In this document: positions 1 through 13,723 of the stretch, piece by piece
Position numbering within the stretch: the stretch's first letter is position 1
Layout of the letters: every line of letters begins with the position of its first letter
From: Adiantum capillus-veneris
Lineage: Eukaryota > Streptophyta > Polypodiopsida > Polypodiales > Pteridaceae
Length of the DNA stretch: 64,000 nucleotides
NCBI GenBank assembly: GCA_014529385.2
Contig: CM043957.1
Location: 64,788,003-64,852,002 of the forward strand
Direction of reading: 5' to 3'
The notes under the pieces: model-generated
Seen by the model: the letters and a program-made list of their open reading frames with translations, nothing else
Databases searched by the model: none
Told to the model about the DNA's origin: nothing
Position numbers and translations under genes: made by a program

Positions 1-2940
<2,940 letters not shown>

Positions 2941-3220
2941 CTCCCTAGCCTGCGACTCTGCGAGTCTGCTCACGTGATGGAGGCGCGCGGGTGGGCAACT
3001 CTCTTCACCCTCCTGTCTAGCTAGAGCCAGCCCGCGGCTGCGCTACAGCCCTGCCCCAGCGCGACACTGCACCCCACCTGCCCGGCGCTTATCTGCTGCC
3101 CGCGTCAGTCAACACACCCAGAGGGGCGCCTTGAGCTTCGGAGCCACTGCAGCATCCTGACGATGTTCCCCCTGCTTGTCGCGGCGCCGCCTTCTCACCC
3201 GCTTGACCCAGCCACAAGCC
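2941..3220 (+). promoter_or_regulatory. GC-rich leader, probable LINE internal promoter region
   Basis: A C/G-rich stretch (for example GGCGCGCGGGTGGGC near 2983, GCGGCGCCGCC near 3181) lies between the TC tract and the ORF1 ATG at 3221. LINEs of the L1 type carry an internal promoter in the 5' UTR; assigning that role here is inference from position and base composition only. Confidence 0.35.
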
Positions 3221-4093
3221 ATGGCTTTCAAAAAACCTATTAAGGTTGGACGAGGGCCTGTTCCCATGCCGACACACAGCCGCCCAATCGGCTCCCTCAG
3301 TTCAGTATTGAACCAGGCATCGTCTCCAAGTACCCCCCCCTCTAGCACCATCACCACGGTTGGGAGAAAAACCTTTGCATCTGTGTTGCGTACCCCAAAG
3401 AAACCGTCCGACATACGAACCTCGGACTGGGATGTCCTCCAAGCACAAATTGAGGCGTTACAAGAGGAGACCCTCCTCCTTCGACAACGCCTAGATACAG
3501 CTGAAGGACGTCTCACGAACCTCGAACAGAAGCACTCCACCAACGAAGGAGAGATAGAGGCAAAAGCCTTAAACACCGTTCAAGCACATGTTCAAGAGAT
3601 CACCGCAAGTCTTCCATCCCAAATCAAAACTCATGTTAACAAGGAGATATGCGAGTTCAAACGCCGAGATGTTGCATCCCTCAACCTGCGGATTGGAGGA
3701 TTGCCTCAAGAGTGGTACACATCAGGTAATTTTCACGCTTCAGTACATCAGCTTGCTAGTTTAATGCCAACAGTCAAGTGGGATACAGCGCTCCACACAT
3801 CGCAGGTTCATTCCATAGCCTCACATGTCACCAAAAATGGTGGCTCTCATGGAATCATAACATTCAAGTCCAAAGTAGCCCGTGATACTATGTTGTACCA
3901 ATCAAAAAATCTCAAAGACACATAGTTCTGGTTTGCAGAGGATTTGACTCCTTTGCAACTTCGATGTAAGAGAGAAGAGCTTACCAAGGTCCGTGAAGCC
4001 AGAGCAGCTGGGAAATGGGCAGTTTACCGTGGAGGACGTGCAATGATTGAGGACTTTCGGTCTACCAAGACAACCCCTAATGATACCACATAA
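3221..4093 (+). pseudogene. LINE ORF1 (L1-type RNA-binding protein), one premature stop
   Basis: I chose ATG 3221 because it follows the GC-rich leader. The frame runs to a TAG at 3923-3925 and continues openly to TAA at 4091-4093, giving about 290 codons if the TAG was once a sense codon. The N-terminus is basic and Ser/Pro-rich. A coiled coil of leucine heptads follows at about residues 85-135 (QAQIEALQEETLLLRQRL onward). An RRM-like segment starts at LRIGGLPQEW. The end, DLTPLQLRCKREELTKVREA, resembles the basic C-terminal domain of L1 ORF1p. L1 ORF1p forms trimers and coats its own RNA. Family assignment rests on layout and these motifs. Confidence 0.7.
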
Positions 4094-4333
4094 CTAGGAG
4101 TTTCTCTTCTATTTGTAAAACGGAGTTAGACACTGCCACTAAGTCCGTCTAGGAGATGGCTAGTAGTAAGACCTCTCCATTGCAGGTTGTAAACACCACC
4201 CTCTCTCACGAGAAGAGGACGTACTTTCCACCCTCCTCTTCTAGAGAGGAAATCGATTTTGTATGCATCTTTGGTCCCATGGGTCATATGTGACCTCAGT
4301 GGACGATAATGAATCTATCTATCTATCTATCTC

Positions 4334-4960
<627 letters not shown>

Positions 4961-5009
4961 GTGTAGTGCTACTAAAACAGAAGATATCAGATTTTAAACG
5001 ATGCTTAAT

Positions 5010-5195
5010 TGTGAACCTGTTGGGAATTGCTGAATTGCTGCGAACTTACAAACCTGCTGCATTGCTGGTGCGGACGTGGTTGTTGCTGACGTGCCTGGTG
5101 CGGACATGCGAACATGCTGCATTGATGCTGCAGACCTGGCTGCTGCGGACATGCATGGTGCGAACCTGCTAGGAATTGCGAACGTGATGGCTACT
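5010..5195 (+). repeat. Degenerate minisatellite (GAACCTGCTG / GCGGACATG words)
   Basis: The words gaacctgctggaattgc, tgctgcattg, ggtgcggac and gctgcggacatg recur in shuffled order across about 190 bp. No open frame of interest lies here. It follows directly on the last TC-linked unit. Confidence 0.5.
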
Positions 5196-5467
5196 GCTTT
5201 GTCAAGTACTAGTCGAAAGCTATGTGCTGGAATTGTTGTAGGTGAAGCTTTATTTGCGTGAATCTAGTGAATCTTTATTTACGTGAAGCTTTTTACTGCA
5301 ACGGCTTTATTTTTATTAAGTGAAGCTTTTTATTTTATTACACGTGGTTGCTTGTGCGTTTAGATAACTGGAAAAGGAGCTTTGGCTCACCAAGTAATTA
5401 TTAAACGCCCAAGGTGTGCATTCAGATTGCACGCCCAATGCCGCCCGCTCAGAGGCACCAATCAGTG

Positions 5468-5661
5468 GTCTTTTTTCTTACGGCTGGATTTCCTCCTTGC
5501 CGAGTTGCAAACAGGAAACACTTTAGAATTTTCTAAATTTGTAGGATTTTTGAACTATTTATATTTATCGGTTTTTCTTTCCTTTTCCTTGGTTTGCAAC
5601 CCGCTCATCTTTATTTTCAACCGGTTCAAGGCTAAGCTGAGGCAAACCATTCCTGAACACT
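5468..5661 (+). repeat. Direct repeat, copy 1
   Basis: First copy of the pair with 5868-6070. Identity is high in the core but indels are visible, for example aactatttatatttatcgg against acccttttcttgtatattttatcgg. Function unknown. Confidence 0.75.
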
Positions 5662-5867
5662 ATCGCCGATGTGGCTAACAGGGATTCGTGGAGAAAAACT
5701 GAAGCCTTCTTCCGGACCCATGCAAAAGTAGGCAGCTTCACTCCCCGGACATACACATGTCCATGCACTTTTGCAACATGAAACATGACTAAACATTGAT
5801 CTCGTGACTTGTCTCTAAGGATGCTCATGATCTAGCCACCAGACCGAAGTTCCAGTGTTCACGAAAG

Positions 5868-6070
5868 TCTTTTTTCTTAGACGGCTAGATTTCCTCCTTG
5901 CCAAGATGCAAACAGGAAACACTAGTATAATTTTCTAAATTTGTAGGATTTTGAACCCTTTTCTTGTATATTTTATCGGTTTTTCTTCCCTTTACCTTGG
6001 TTTGCAACTGGCTAATCTTGATTTTCAACCGGCTCAAGGTTAAGCTGAGGCAAACCTTTCATAAACACTA
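5868..6070 (+). repeat. Direct repeat, copy 2
   Basis: Second copy of the pair with 5468-5661, in the same orientation, ending in gaggcaaacctttcataaacacta. Confidence 0.75.
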
Positions 6071-6218
6071 GGCCAAGCTTGATTGGATGTTGACCTACTC
6101 ACGATAACATTTTATAGTATCATCCCCAATGTGTGAACTATAAGGTTTTGGACATCGTTTGGAAACCACTCCATGCATCCGGCAGTTTGAATCCGCCCTT
6201 ACATTGACAACCTCAAGT

Positions 6219-6260
6219 TGTGTGTGTGTGTGTGTGAGTGAGTGTGAGAGAGAGAGAGAT
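6219..6260. repeat. (TG)n-(AG)n microsatellite
   Basis: Short compound dinucleotide tract: about 9 TG units, an interrupted gagtgagtg, then about 7 AG units. Confidence 0.95.
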
Positions 6261-6945
6261 GTAGTACGCACATACATCAACCTATTCATTCAAAAAATGC
6301 TATGAACATTTCAAACAAAAAGTGTGATTATTGCACATCTTTCCAAACTCCGAATGGTTTCCATCCATTTAGGTTTAGCGTGCATGCATACCAATTGGAT
6401 GGTCCGATTGACCCAAAATGTAGCATCCAACCTTTGTCAAAAGAATCCCACACACTCACCACAACATATAGACACAATGTTCCCGGCAAAGAAGTGCTTT
6501 CAACTACCATAACAAAAGAATACTGCTGGAAAAACACTGTGGCACAATACAACATGAAAGTAAGCGTATGTGCTAGAATCAAGTATCAACTGCATACTAA
6601 ATAGGAGATACAAACTGCCATAAATATCCATGACAATATTAGAATATTGTGGATCAACCATTGAATACAAAATACAGTAATCTCAATAAGGTAGCTACCA
6701 GATAGAATGTCCTCCAGCAGAAAAGGCAGTGGAATCCTCCATCACCGCACTCCCTCATACAAACACCTGCAAAAAACCAAAGACTTCACAAAAGAACCCA
6801 CATAAGAACATAATGAATGTGTGTGTAGAGTGATTAGTTATACAAAAATTACATGATCCATCACGAGTCCATCACCTTGGCTGATTTTGAGCTACTTGAA
6901 GGCTACTATATCGGAATAGAGTAGCTCATGAGCACGTAATTGGAA
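6261..6945. other. No gene recognised; right end resembles Harb1
   Basis: The open frame of 100 codons at 6302-6604 has no recognisable domain and is not called. The last 25 bp (6921-6945), read on the minus strand, resemble the Harb1 coding sequence found just left of 7337 (TCCAATTAcGTGC against TCCAATTAtGTGC), so a Harbinger fragment probably reaches this point. Confidence 0.35.
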
Positions 6946-7233
6946 TGTAAGGATGTGGGTCCTATGGGCAAGGCCACCTCATGTCCGGACAGTGTGTACG
7001 CTAGGGGGAGGCTATTAGATAGCACGGTTGGGTGGAGACTAGCACACGCATTACCACCGCCCTTTCACTGGTATCCGAGCTATTTTTGGGAGGAGGCTAA
7101 AAGCGCCTTGCATGTGCTTGCAACGCTCTGCCTCTCTCCCACGTTCCGTAGACAGCGGCATCTCCGCTGTGCAGCAAAAGAAGACATGCATGTTTTTCTG
7201 TGTGCAGTGCGTGGACAAACAACGATAGCCGAC
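6946..7233 (+). mobile_element. Second Gy1-type 5' end: LTR plus truncated leader
   Basis: A 122-bp LTR of the Gy1 family (6946-7067, TGTAAGGATGTGGG to CGCCCTTTCA) is followed by a primer-site variant TGGTATCCGAGC and about 165 bp of Gy1 leader, then broken off at the Harb1 fragment. It aligns with 7337-7548 plus 13098-13170. Because its leader is uninterrupted around GTAGACAGCGGCATCTCC (about 7150), it preserves the site into which NA1 inserted in the other copy. Confidence 0.75.
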
Positions 7234-7336
7234 CGCGACTGCCCTGATTGAGAGGGTCATTCTCACCCAATGGATCCTCATCATTACGATGTAGATCCTC
7301 TTGCTCTTGCAGATCAACCTCTGCACATAATTGGAC
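7234..7336 (-). pseudogene. Harb1 transposase C-terminal fragment
   Basis: Read on the minus strand from 7336 the frame is acidic and polar (LCAEVDLQEQEDLHRNDEDP, then GENDPLNQGSRG). Joined at the 5-bp duplication to the transposase segment ending at 20259, it continues that frame without a gap: HNYV, then QLCAEVDL. This is therefore the C-terminus of the Harbinger transposase that Gy1 split. The end near 7233 is a junction with the Gy1-type fragment and is approximate. Confidence 0.65.
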
Positions 7337-7459
7337 TGTAAGGGCATGGGTCCTATGGGCAAGGCCACCGGCACGGCCAGACAGTGCGTACGCTAAGGGG
7401 AGGCTATAAGATAGCACGGCTGGGTGGAGACTAGCACACGCATTACCACCGCCCTTTCA
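7337..7459 (+). repeat. Gy1 5' LTR (123 bp)
   Basis: Runs from TGTAAGGGCATGGG to CCGCCCTTTCA, a TG...CA boundary. The inverted partner is 20260-20382; a third relative is 6946-7067. The following primer site, TTGTATTCGAGC, is a mutated initiator-Met site (TGGTATCAGAGC is the common form). Confidence 0.85.
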
Positions 7460-7543
7460 CTTGTATTCGAGCTATTTTGGGAAGGAGACTAAAAGCGCCT
7501 TGCATGTGCGTGCGACGCTCTGCCTCTCTCCCATGTTTCGTAG

Positions 7544-7548
7544 ACAGC
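7544..7548 (+). repeat. NA1 target-site duplication, left (ACAGC)
   Basis: The pair is ACAGT at 13098-13102, one transition apart. The unoccupied homologous site in the Gy1-type fragment reads GTAGACAGCGGCATC near 7150. Confidence 0.8.
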
Positions 7549-7703
7549 TGTCATGCCAAGGGTAGGACTATAGGAGGGCACGGCCCTAGCCAAGGGCCGA
7601 TGGATACACATGCGGTACAAGGGCTATATATAGGAGGGCCAAGGGCCTATATATAGGTACGGTTGGGTGGTTATTGGCATGTCTATCTCCCTATGCTCTC
7701 TCA
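7549..7703 (+). repeat. NA1 5' LTR
   Basis: Begins TGTCATGCCAAGGG and ends TGCTCTCTCA. It contains two CTATATATAG boxes (about 7624 and 7648), the first plausible as a TATA element for Pol II. Confidence 0.9.
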
Positions 7704-7704
7704 C

Positions 7705-7716
7705 TGGTATCAGAGC
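7705..7716 (+). promoter_or_regulatory. NA1 primer binding site (initiator-Met tRNA)
   Basis: TGGTATCAGAGC is the standard plant LTR-element site complementary to the 3' end of initiator methionine tRNA. It lies one base downstream of the LTR. Confidence 0.9.
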
Positions 7717-7799
7717 TCAGGGGAGAGGGGAGTGATGGAGGAGAAGCAACGGAGATGGTTTTTTCATGGCGAGGCATCGCTTTTCATGCCTTCACGGAT

Positions 7800-7899
<100 letters not shown>

Positions 7900-10384
7900 C
7901 TAGAGGGGGGTCGTGGGCAAGCTCCACGAGGAGGCCCTCGTCTTCATTTTGCAAGGCGGGCATGGCCCCTTGAGTAGGAGAAGAGAATTGCTCTACACCA
8001 GCGTGGGAGGGGCCGCTAATTCACGGGGAGGGCCGGCAGTCAACCTGCACCAAATCATGCCAGCAAGGGATCGTTGGGAGCGCACCGGCATGGGGAGCAA
8101 AACTCGTCAAAGTTGCACCTTGAAGGGAGCATCTGATTGCGTTGCACCTCTTGCATCGCCTGCACGCAGGCGACAACCTCTACCATCACTGCAGTAAGGT
8201 TAAAATTTTACTTTTATTTTTTTATTGCCCAAATTTAGCATGGTATGGTTCCCATAGGCAGTAGGGGCTCTTCTCTCGCATGCATGGCCAACACAAGGCA
8301 TGCATATCTTATCAGATGTTGTCGAGGCAATACATGCACGGCATGTATAGCTACATAGCTTGCAAGGCGGGCATGTCTGCATGCCACCCGCAAGGGCATT
8401 GCATGCCTACCACACAGAAACTTTGGCAATCTAGGCGCATATACTTAGGTTACTCTTGGCCATGGTGCCGCAGACAGTACCTATGGAACGCGGATTCCCT
8501 CCATTGTGCATCATGGACCTCTCTATGGTCATATTTTTTTATTTGTCAAGGCATTGCCAGTTATGCAGAACTGGAGTCTAAGCAAGTGTGACGATAAGGA
8601 CAGGCATAATACTCGTCTAAAGCCTTCCAAGACAAGGTACTTCTGTTTAAGTTTCGGCATTACTTTTGAATTTTTTAAGTCACTTCCATTTCTTGACATG
8701 GTTTGGCAAGTGTGCTTGATCATTCATTTACAAATTTGCACAATTTCTAAATCTGCAGCACCTTTATATTTGTTTAATGCCTGCAGGCCATGCTGCATTA
8801 AAATTTGACGATTGCCGACAAGCAAGGCTTGTATTGCCTTGTCAAAGATAAGTATTTGTTGAATGTATGCGTTTAGTATGATGCTACTGGCATACATTTT
8901 TGACATAGCGATTAGACTCACTCATGGCTTGATCTCTATTGCCTTGACTTGAAGCACAACTCGTCAGTAGGTCAATGGGATTACACGGGAGCAAGGCTTG
9001 TCAAATATGCTCATGGGTATGGTTTTTGTAACACCACTAGAGCATTGAAGTTGCTCACAACCTTCCAAATTGCTTGCAAATCGGGCAAGGCCCTTGGCAG
9101 CACAAAGTCGAACATCTATGAACCTTGATTCCAACTCATTCGATTCTTACGACGGCCATTTCATGAGCAGGTGTACTTCATGAGGTACGCAGTTGGTATT
9201 TTTTTATTGCACATGGCGTGATAACTATGGTATGCAATGGGCGTCTACGATGGATCGTGGATATTATTCATCGACTCAAGTATGTACGAGATGCACATAC
9301 TTTGCACATATAATTCTGTTTTTCCAACAGATCTACAAGTAGACAAGGTCCATTTTTTGTGCATGATCGACAAGGTCGAGTCTCTTTGCTATAATATCTG
9401 TCGTCAATAGCATTTGTTGGCAATAAGGCCAGACATAGTTCTATGAAGCAAAGCTTCAATTTATACATCTTGCATTGAGGCTGGCCACGTTTGGTATATG
9501 CTATGAGTATACAAAATTGGGAAGGAATAGGCAATGTGTTTGCAGGTTATTTCGTATTGCACGTTATTTTATTATGTACCAGACGGGTGTATAGGATATA
9601 CGAGGGCGTCTATGCAGGTATGGCTATGAGCCATTTTGGAATGAGTTTTTCCTTCAAAATTTCATGACAACTGGTTACAGTAACAATGACCAGGTTAGCC
9701 AAGTTTAAGTTTTTCTTGTTTTTCCCTGTTTACACTTTACTTGGCAGCTATTGTCATTGTGCAAAGCAAAGTGCTTTGGCAATTTTATATTAAGCAAGGC
9801 TTCTCCTTTGTGCCAAGGCACTACCCAATGACTTGGCATCACGGGTCGTGGCACACAAGTTTGGGGACCTACCAAAATGGGGATATCAGCTCACAGAATC
9901 CCTACCAGTCTACGCTGTGCAAGGAACTTATGGTTTTGGTTCTCACGGTTGAGGCCATCACTCTCCGCAAGGGCTTACAATTTTGCATGCAAGGCATGCT
10001 AATGAGGTGGATTCAATTCTACCGCTTCATGCATTACGCTTTCGCTATCACACTCGCAACTCTATCGAGGACAAACTAAGTGATGGATTGTTTAATATGA
10101 TTGTTGGTTGCTATCAAACACTAAAAGGAACCTAAATCTAGGACTTATTTTACGGGCAAAGTGCCAATGCTAAGTCGTCCTCATACAAGCACGACCCCTG
10201 CTTGGTAGGTGGGCCGGAATGAGTTTTCTGTTTTTCTGTTACCTCTCTCAATGAGAGAGTCATACCGGAAAACTGCAAAATGCTTATACCCTAAGCTGCA
10301 ATTTAGGCATAATATGCATAAGAGCACACAGGTTAGGTACACACTTTGAAAATTAAGGAAAGTTCCTCAGCCCAGCATGCTCTT

Positions 10385-10386
<2 letters not shown>

Positions 10387-10432
<46 letters not shown>
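10387..10432. repeat. (TC)n microsatellite
   Basis: About 22 TC units preceded by catgctcttgt; the same lead-in precedes the tract at 10925. Confidence 0.95.
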
Positions 10433-10433
<1 letters not shown>

Positions 10434-10922
10434 AAGGGAATAATGAAAATCTTCTAAGAATCTTTTGATACATGTTTTGCTTGTAAGTCAGCCTGAGCCA
10501 AGGTGCTCTAACTCTCAGGTAACATGTGGCTAAGATGCTACTCAAATTAGTCTTCATCGGTTCGTCCATTGAACACTAATTTGCATAATGGCTATGAGCC
10601 ACATTGGCTAAGAGCCATTGTCAGGCCAAAGGTAAGACCTAACTATTGGCATTCTTTGGGTGATTGTTTTCAAGATCGAACAGATCTACCCCGGGAAGTA
10701 CACATTGACGTTACTGGACAAGCAAGAATCTTGTCATTACGGATGTCTAGGGTGTCATTTTTGCATTACATGTTTTCAGTGCGACACTCAAGTTGAGTTT
10801 TTGATAATCTTCAACTCACAGCAGCTGATCTCTACAAGGAAGTATCGATGCAGCAATCAATTGAGACAACATGGCTGTCCATAAGAGCTAGGCTTTACAC
10901 GCATGTGTATCCTCATGCTCTT

Positions 10923-10924
<2 letters not shown>

Positions 10925-10994
<70 letters not shown>
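10925..10994. repeat. (TC)n microsatellite
   Basis: About 34 TC units with the same catgctcttgt lead-in as the tract at 10387, suggesting duplication of the unit together with its tract. Confidence 0.95.
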
Positions 10995-12929
10995 GCACTA
11001 CGAGTGTTTGTGGATGCATTGTTTTGGGGTAAGACCCCATGGGTGCTTACTTCAACTTTTCAAGTTGATTCTCATCATTCTGTACACAGTTGATTATGTT
11101 ATTTACCGTTACCTGCTAGTTGAGCAGTTTCTACAAAGGGTCTAACCAAGGGGTTGACTACGTAGATTCTACCCAACGGGTTTAGATTGCGAAGGCAACA
11201 CCCAGGGTTTCCAGTGCAATGATGCTTGGTTTTTCACAAGTGGGAGGCGTACTCCTGTGCATTTACATACGGGTAATTGAACTTTCAATTCAATCCCCAG
11301 GGCCATGCCAAGGGCAGGTCGAAACAAGTATTTTGGGCCGTAGTGTCCAATGTACATTATGTTGTTATGCACCCACTTGTCGGATTCGATTTGGCACATG
11401 TTGTCACATGGGATACAACATGGTCTAGGGACTCAAGGAGTTCGGTTTAGCCAGTGTGGAGCAAGGCTAATGAGGGTCCCTCTCACTCCCGTCGTAGAGT
11501 GTTTGCAGTTACCTCCACACAAAAGTACATCTTGTACTTGTAGGATGTTCTTTTTTCAGACATCCTTAATTGAGACATATTCCACATGGCAAATATGAGT
11601 CTCTGGGACTGACATTGGCACCACTATTTCAAGTATGTGTCACGACAAGGTCCCTAGGTTCTGGTCAAATCTGTTTTCTAGACCATTTTTAGCACGACGT
11701 ATCAGGAGCAATTTCAGTGGCCAGAAATTGTCGGATATTTAGAAAGACTTGTTAAGGTACAAGTGCTGCTAAACAACATTACAGATGGTTGTTTTACATA
11801 TAGAAAGGCTATGAGTGGTTAATGAAAAAGTTTCATTGTTTGTACCTAGAAGTGATCATTGTCTCACCTTCTATTATGGTTCAGACGTTTCAGCAAGGCT
11901 TGCAAATGATTGCAACTGAAAGTATTTAATTTCGTTTCAGAACTATTTACATTCCTCTTTAATGTGTGCTAGGCGCATCACTTTGCCATAAGTATTGGCA
12001 AGAATGATCATGGATATACAGGTTCGGATCTGTTTTTTGCTAAATGCATGCACACTAGGTGTTATGGGCCCTAGTGTTTAGCAAAAGCTAATTTGGAACG
12101 GCATGCATATTCATCCAGTTGTTGCTTAGGAAGCATTTTGCACTCTGTGTGCAGTATCTCTATGAGATAACTTTTGAGTCTACCAATCACCAACAGAGGT
12201 CATGGCTCGGTTTGGGTGCTTGTGGATTTTTTCATGTTAACCATGATGGTTATTCTGGGTATTGTTGCTTCCACAACAATGTTACACTATGTTGTAATTC
12301 CCATTTACCAGTCATTTGGGAAGATTGTTTGTAAACCGTGGGGGAAACACACCTTAGTACTGTCAGTTATCCAAGGGGATAGGCAAATTACAAAGTGTAA
12401 TTTCGTGCTAAAGGATATACAAAGTGCGTACATTAGCACCAAGCAATCCAATTAATAAGCCCTTATTGCTCTACTTGGCGTTTGCTTACCATCAAATAAA
12501 GCATGTTTGCGATTAGGTTTAATCTCTTCATGTTTAAATCAAGTTCTCAACCTTGAACACTAGTTATGGTGGGGTTGTTTACTGATGAAATTTGAGAACA
12601 AGTCAATGACTTATACTTGGCTGATGAGTTATGTCAACAAGTTACTTTCACGGAAAGTGAAAAGCGGTACTCTTTCAAGTACATCTTTGTTGTGATAACT
12701 CATTTAAGCATGCTCACGTGCATTCTAAATGGAATCTACACACTAGGGGGTTCCAAAAGGACAATAATGTGCAAAATCACGATGTTATTCTTGATTTCAT
12801 TGAACCTCCTACTGTATTGTATTTTGATCAAACAAACGGCTAGATCCATGATGGATACCAGTTTGGAAAACATTAGTGGTCTTATGAAGATCCCACCACT
12901 TTTCTTTTCGTGGACAAAAACGCTTCTCC

Positions 12930-12942
12930 AAGGGGGGAGTAG
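12930..12942 (+). promoter_or_regulatory. NA1 polypurine tract
   Basis: AAGGGGGGAGTAG abuts the 3' LTR start TGTCATGCC. In LTR elements this purine run resists RNase H and primes plus-strand DNA synthesis. Confidence 0.85.
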
Positions 12943-13097
12943 TGTCATGCCAAGGGTAGGACTATAGGAGGGCACGGCCCTGGCTAAGGGCCGATGGATA
13001 CACATGCAGTACAGGGGCTATATATAGGAGGGCCAAGGGCCTATATATAGGTACGGTTGGGTGGTTATTGGCATGTCTATCTCCCTATGCTCTCTCA
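12943..13097 (+). repeat. NA1 3' LTR
   Basis: Same length and ends as the 5' LTR; differs at four positions (for example ccctAgcC against ccctGgcT). Followed by the TSD ACAGT. Confidence 0.9.
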
Positions 13098-13289
13098 ACA
13101 GTGGCGTCTCCGCTGTGCAGCAAAAGAAGACAAGTACGTTTTCCTGTGCGCAACGCGTGCCAGACAGCAACAACCCCATCTATGCCCTCCATAGCCGACG
13201 ACCAAGGCAAACTCGACGGCACCAAGGCTCCGAAGGCTTCCGTTGGTGTAGTTGGCTACAAGCGTAGGAAGGCCCGCTTAACCCTTGCA

Positions 13290-13362
13290 TGAAGGAGGGT
13301 TGAACCCACCCCATGAGGATAAGAGGCCAACACTTTACTATCAAGCTATTGACCCTTGTTGT
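13290..13362 (-). other. tRNA-like segment (possible SINE head) in the Gy1 leader
   Basis: On the minus strand TAGCTTGATAGTAAAGTG (13331-13348) resembles an A box, and GGGTTCAACCC (13297-13307) resembles a B box, about 24 bp apart, with ggcctcttatcc placed like an anticodon arm. Acceptor pairing is poor, so this is not called a functional tRNA. It may be the head of a tRNA-derived SINE or a decayed tRNA copy. Confidence 0.35.
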
Positions 13363-13723
13363 GTATAACAAGGAAAGATAGCCTACTTGTGTTGAAAGGA
13401 AAACTAGAAGGAAAGGGAAAGCTTCAAACTTCAAGGAAGTAGCTTCACCCTTCCTTTTCACTTCTTGGAGGAAGGCAAGTTTTCTTCCAAAAATTCTTTT
13501 TTCCTCAAGGAGGTAGCTTCAAAGTGAAAAAAGCCTTCACAAAAACGACGGGTTTTTGTGAAGAATCATCAATGGTGTTCTTACAACGAATGACAAGTGA
13601 AGTGCTCAAATTCCCGCAAAGCGAGGTTCGCATGTAACGCAAATTGTGGAAAATACAAAACACAAAGACTTCAATTTCTCAAGGTACAAGTTGTCGTTTT
13701 TTTCTCTCTCTTTGCATTAGTGT

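Larger units (their letters stand above)
2941..4333 (+). mobile_element. LINE-B: ORF1-only, HAL1-like LINE derivative
   Basis: It begins with a GC-rich leader (2941-3220) unlike the surrounding AT-rich DNA. ORF1 follows, then about 170 bp of non-coding sequence, then the same 3' terminus as LINE-A (GGTCATATGTGACCTC, gataat, TCTATCTATC) running into (TC)n. There is no room for an ORF2 of about 4 kb. The layout resembles half-L1 elements of mammals, which keep ORF1 and the 3' end but lack ORF2. It is flanked by two nearly identical copies of the (TC)n-linked unit (2825-2906 and 4349-4430). Confidence 0.65.
5196..6218. other. Unassigned DNA with a direct repeat of about 200 bp
   Basis: No gene recognised. 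Sequence 5468-5661 recurs diverged at 5868-6070. Shared words include ggatttcctccttgcc, gcaaacaggaaacact, tctaaatttgtaggat and ctcaaggctaagctgaggc. Spacing between copies is 400 bp. Neither copy has recognisable LTR features such as a primer site or a polypurine tract. Confidence 0.6.

Noticed and set aside
6302-6604. 100-codon frame with several Cys and His
   Set aside because: No recognisable domain, no supporting context, competing frames of similar length overlap it.
7097-7417. 106-codon minus-strand frame as an independent gene
   Set aside because: It spans a Gy1 LTR, a Harb1 C-terminal fragment and another Gy1-type leader; a chance fusion across junctions.
12617-12967. 116-codon hydrophobic frame at the NA1 3' end
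   Set aside because: It runs through the polypurine tract into the LTR and is unlike any known protein; taken as chance.
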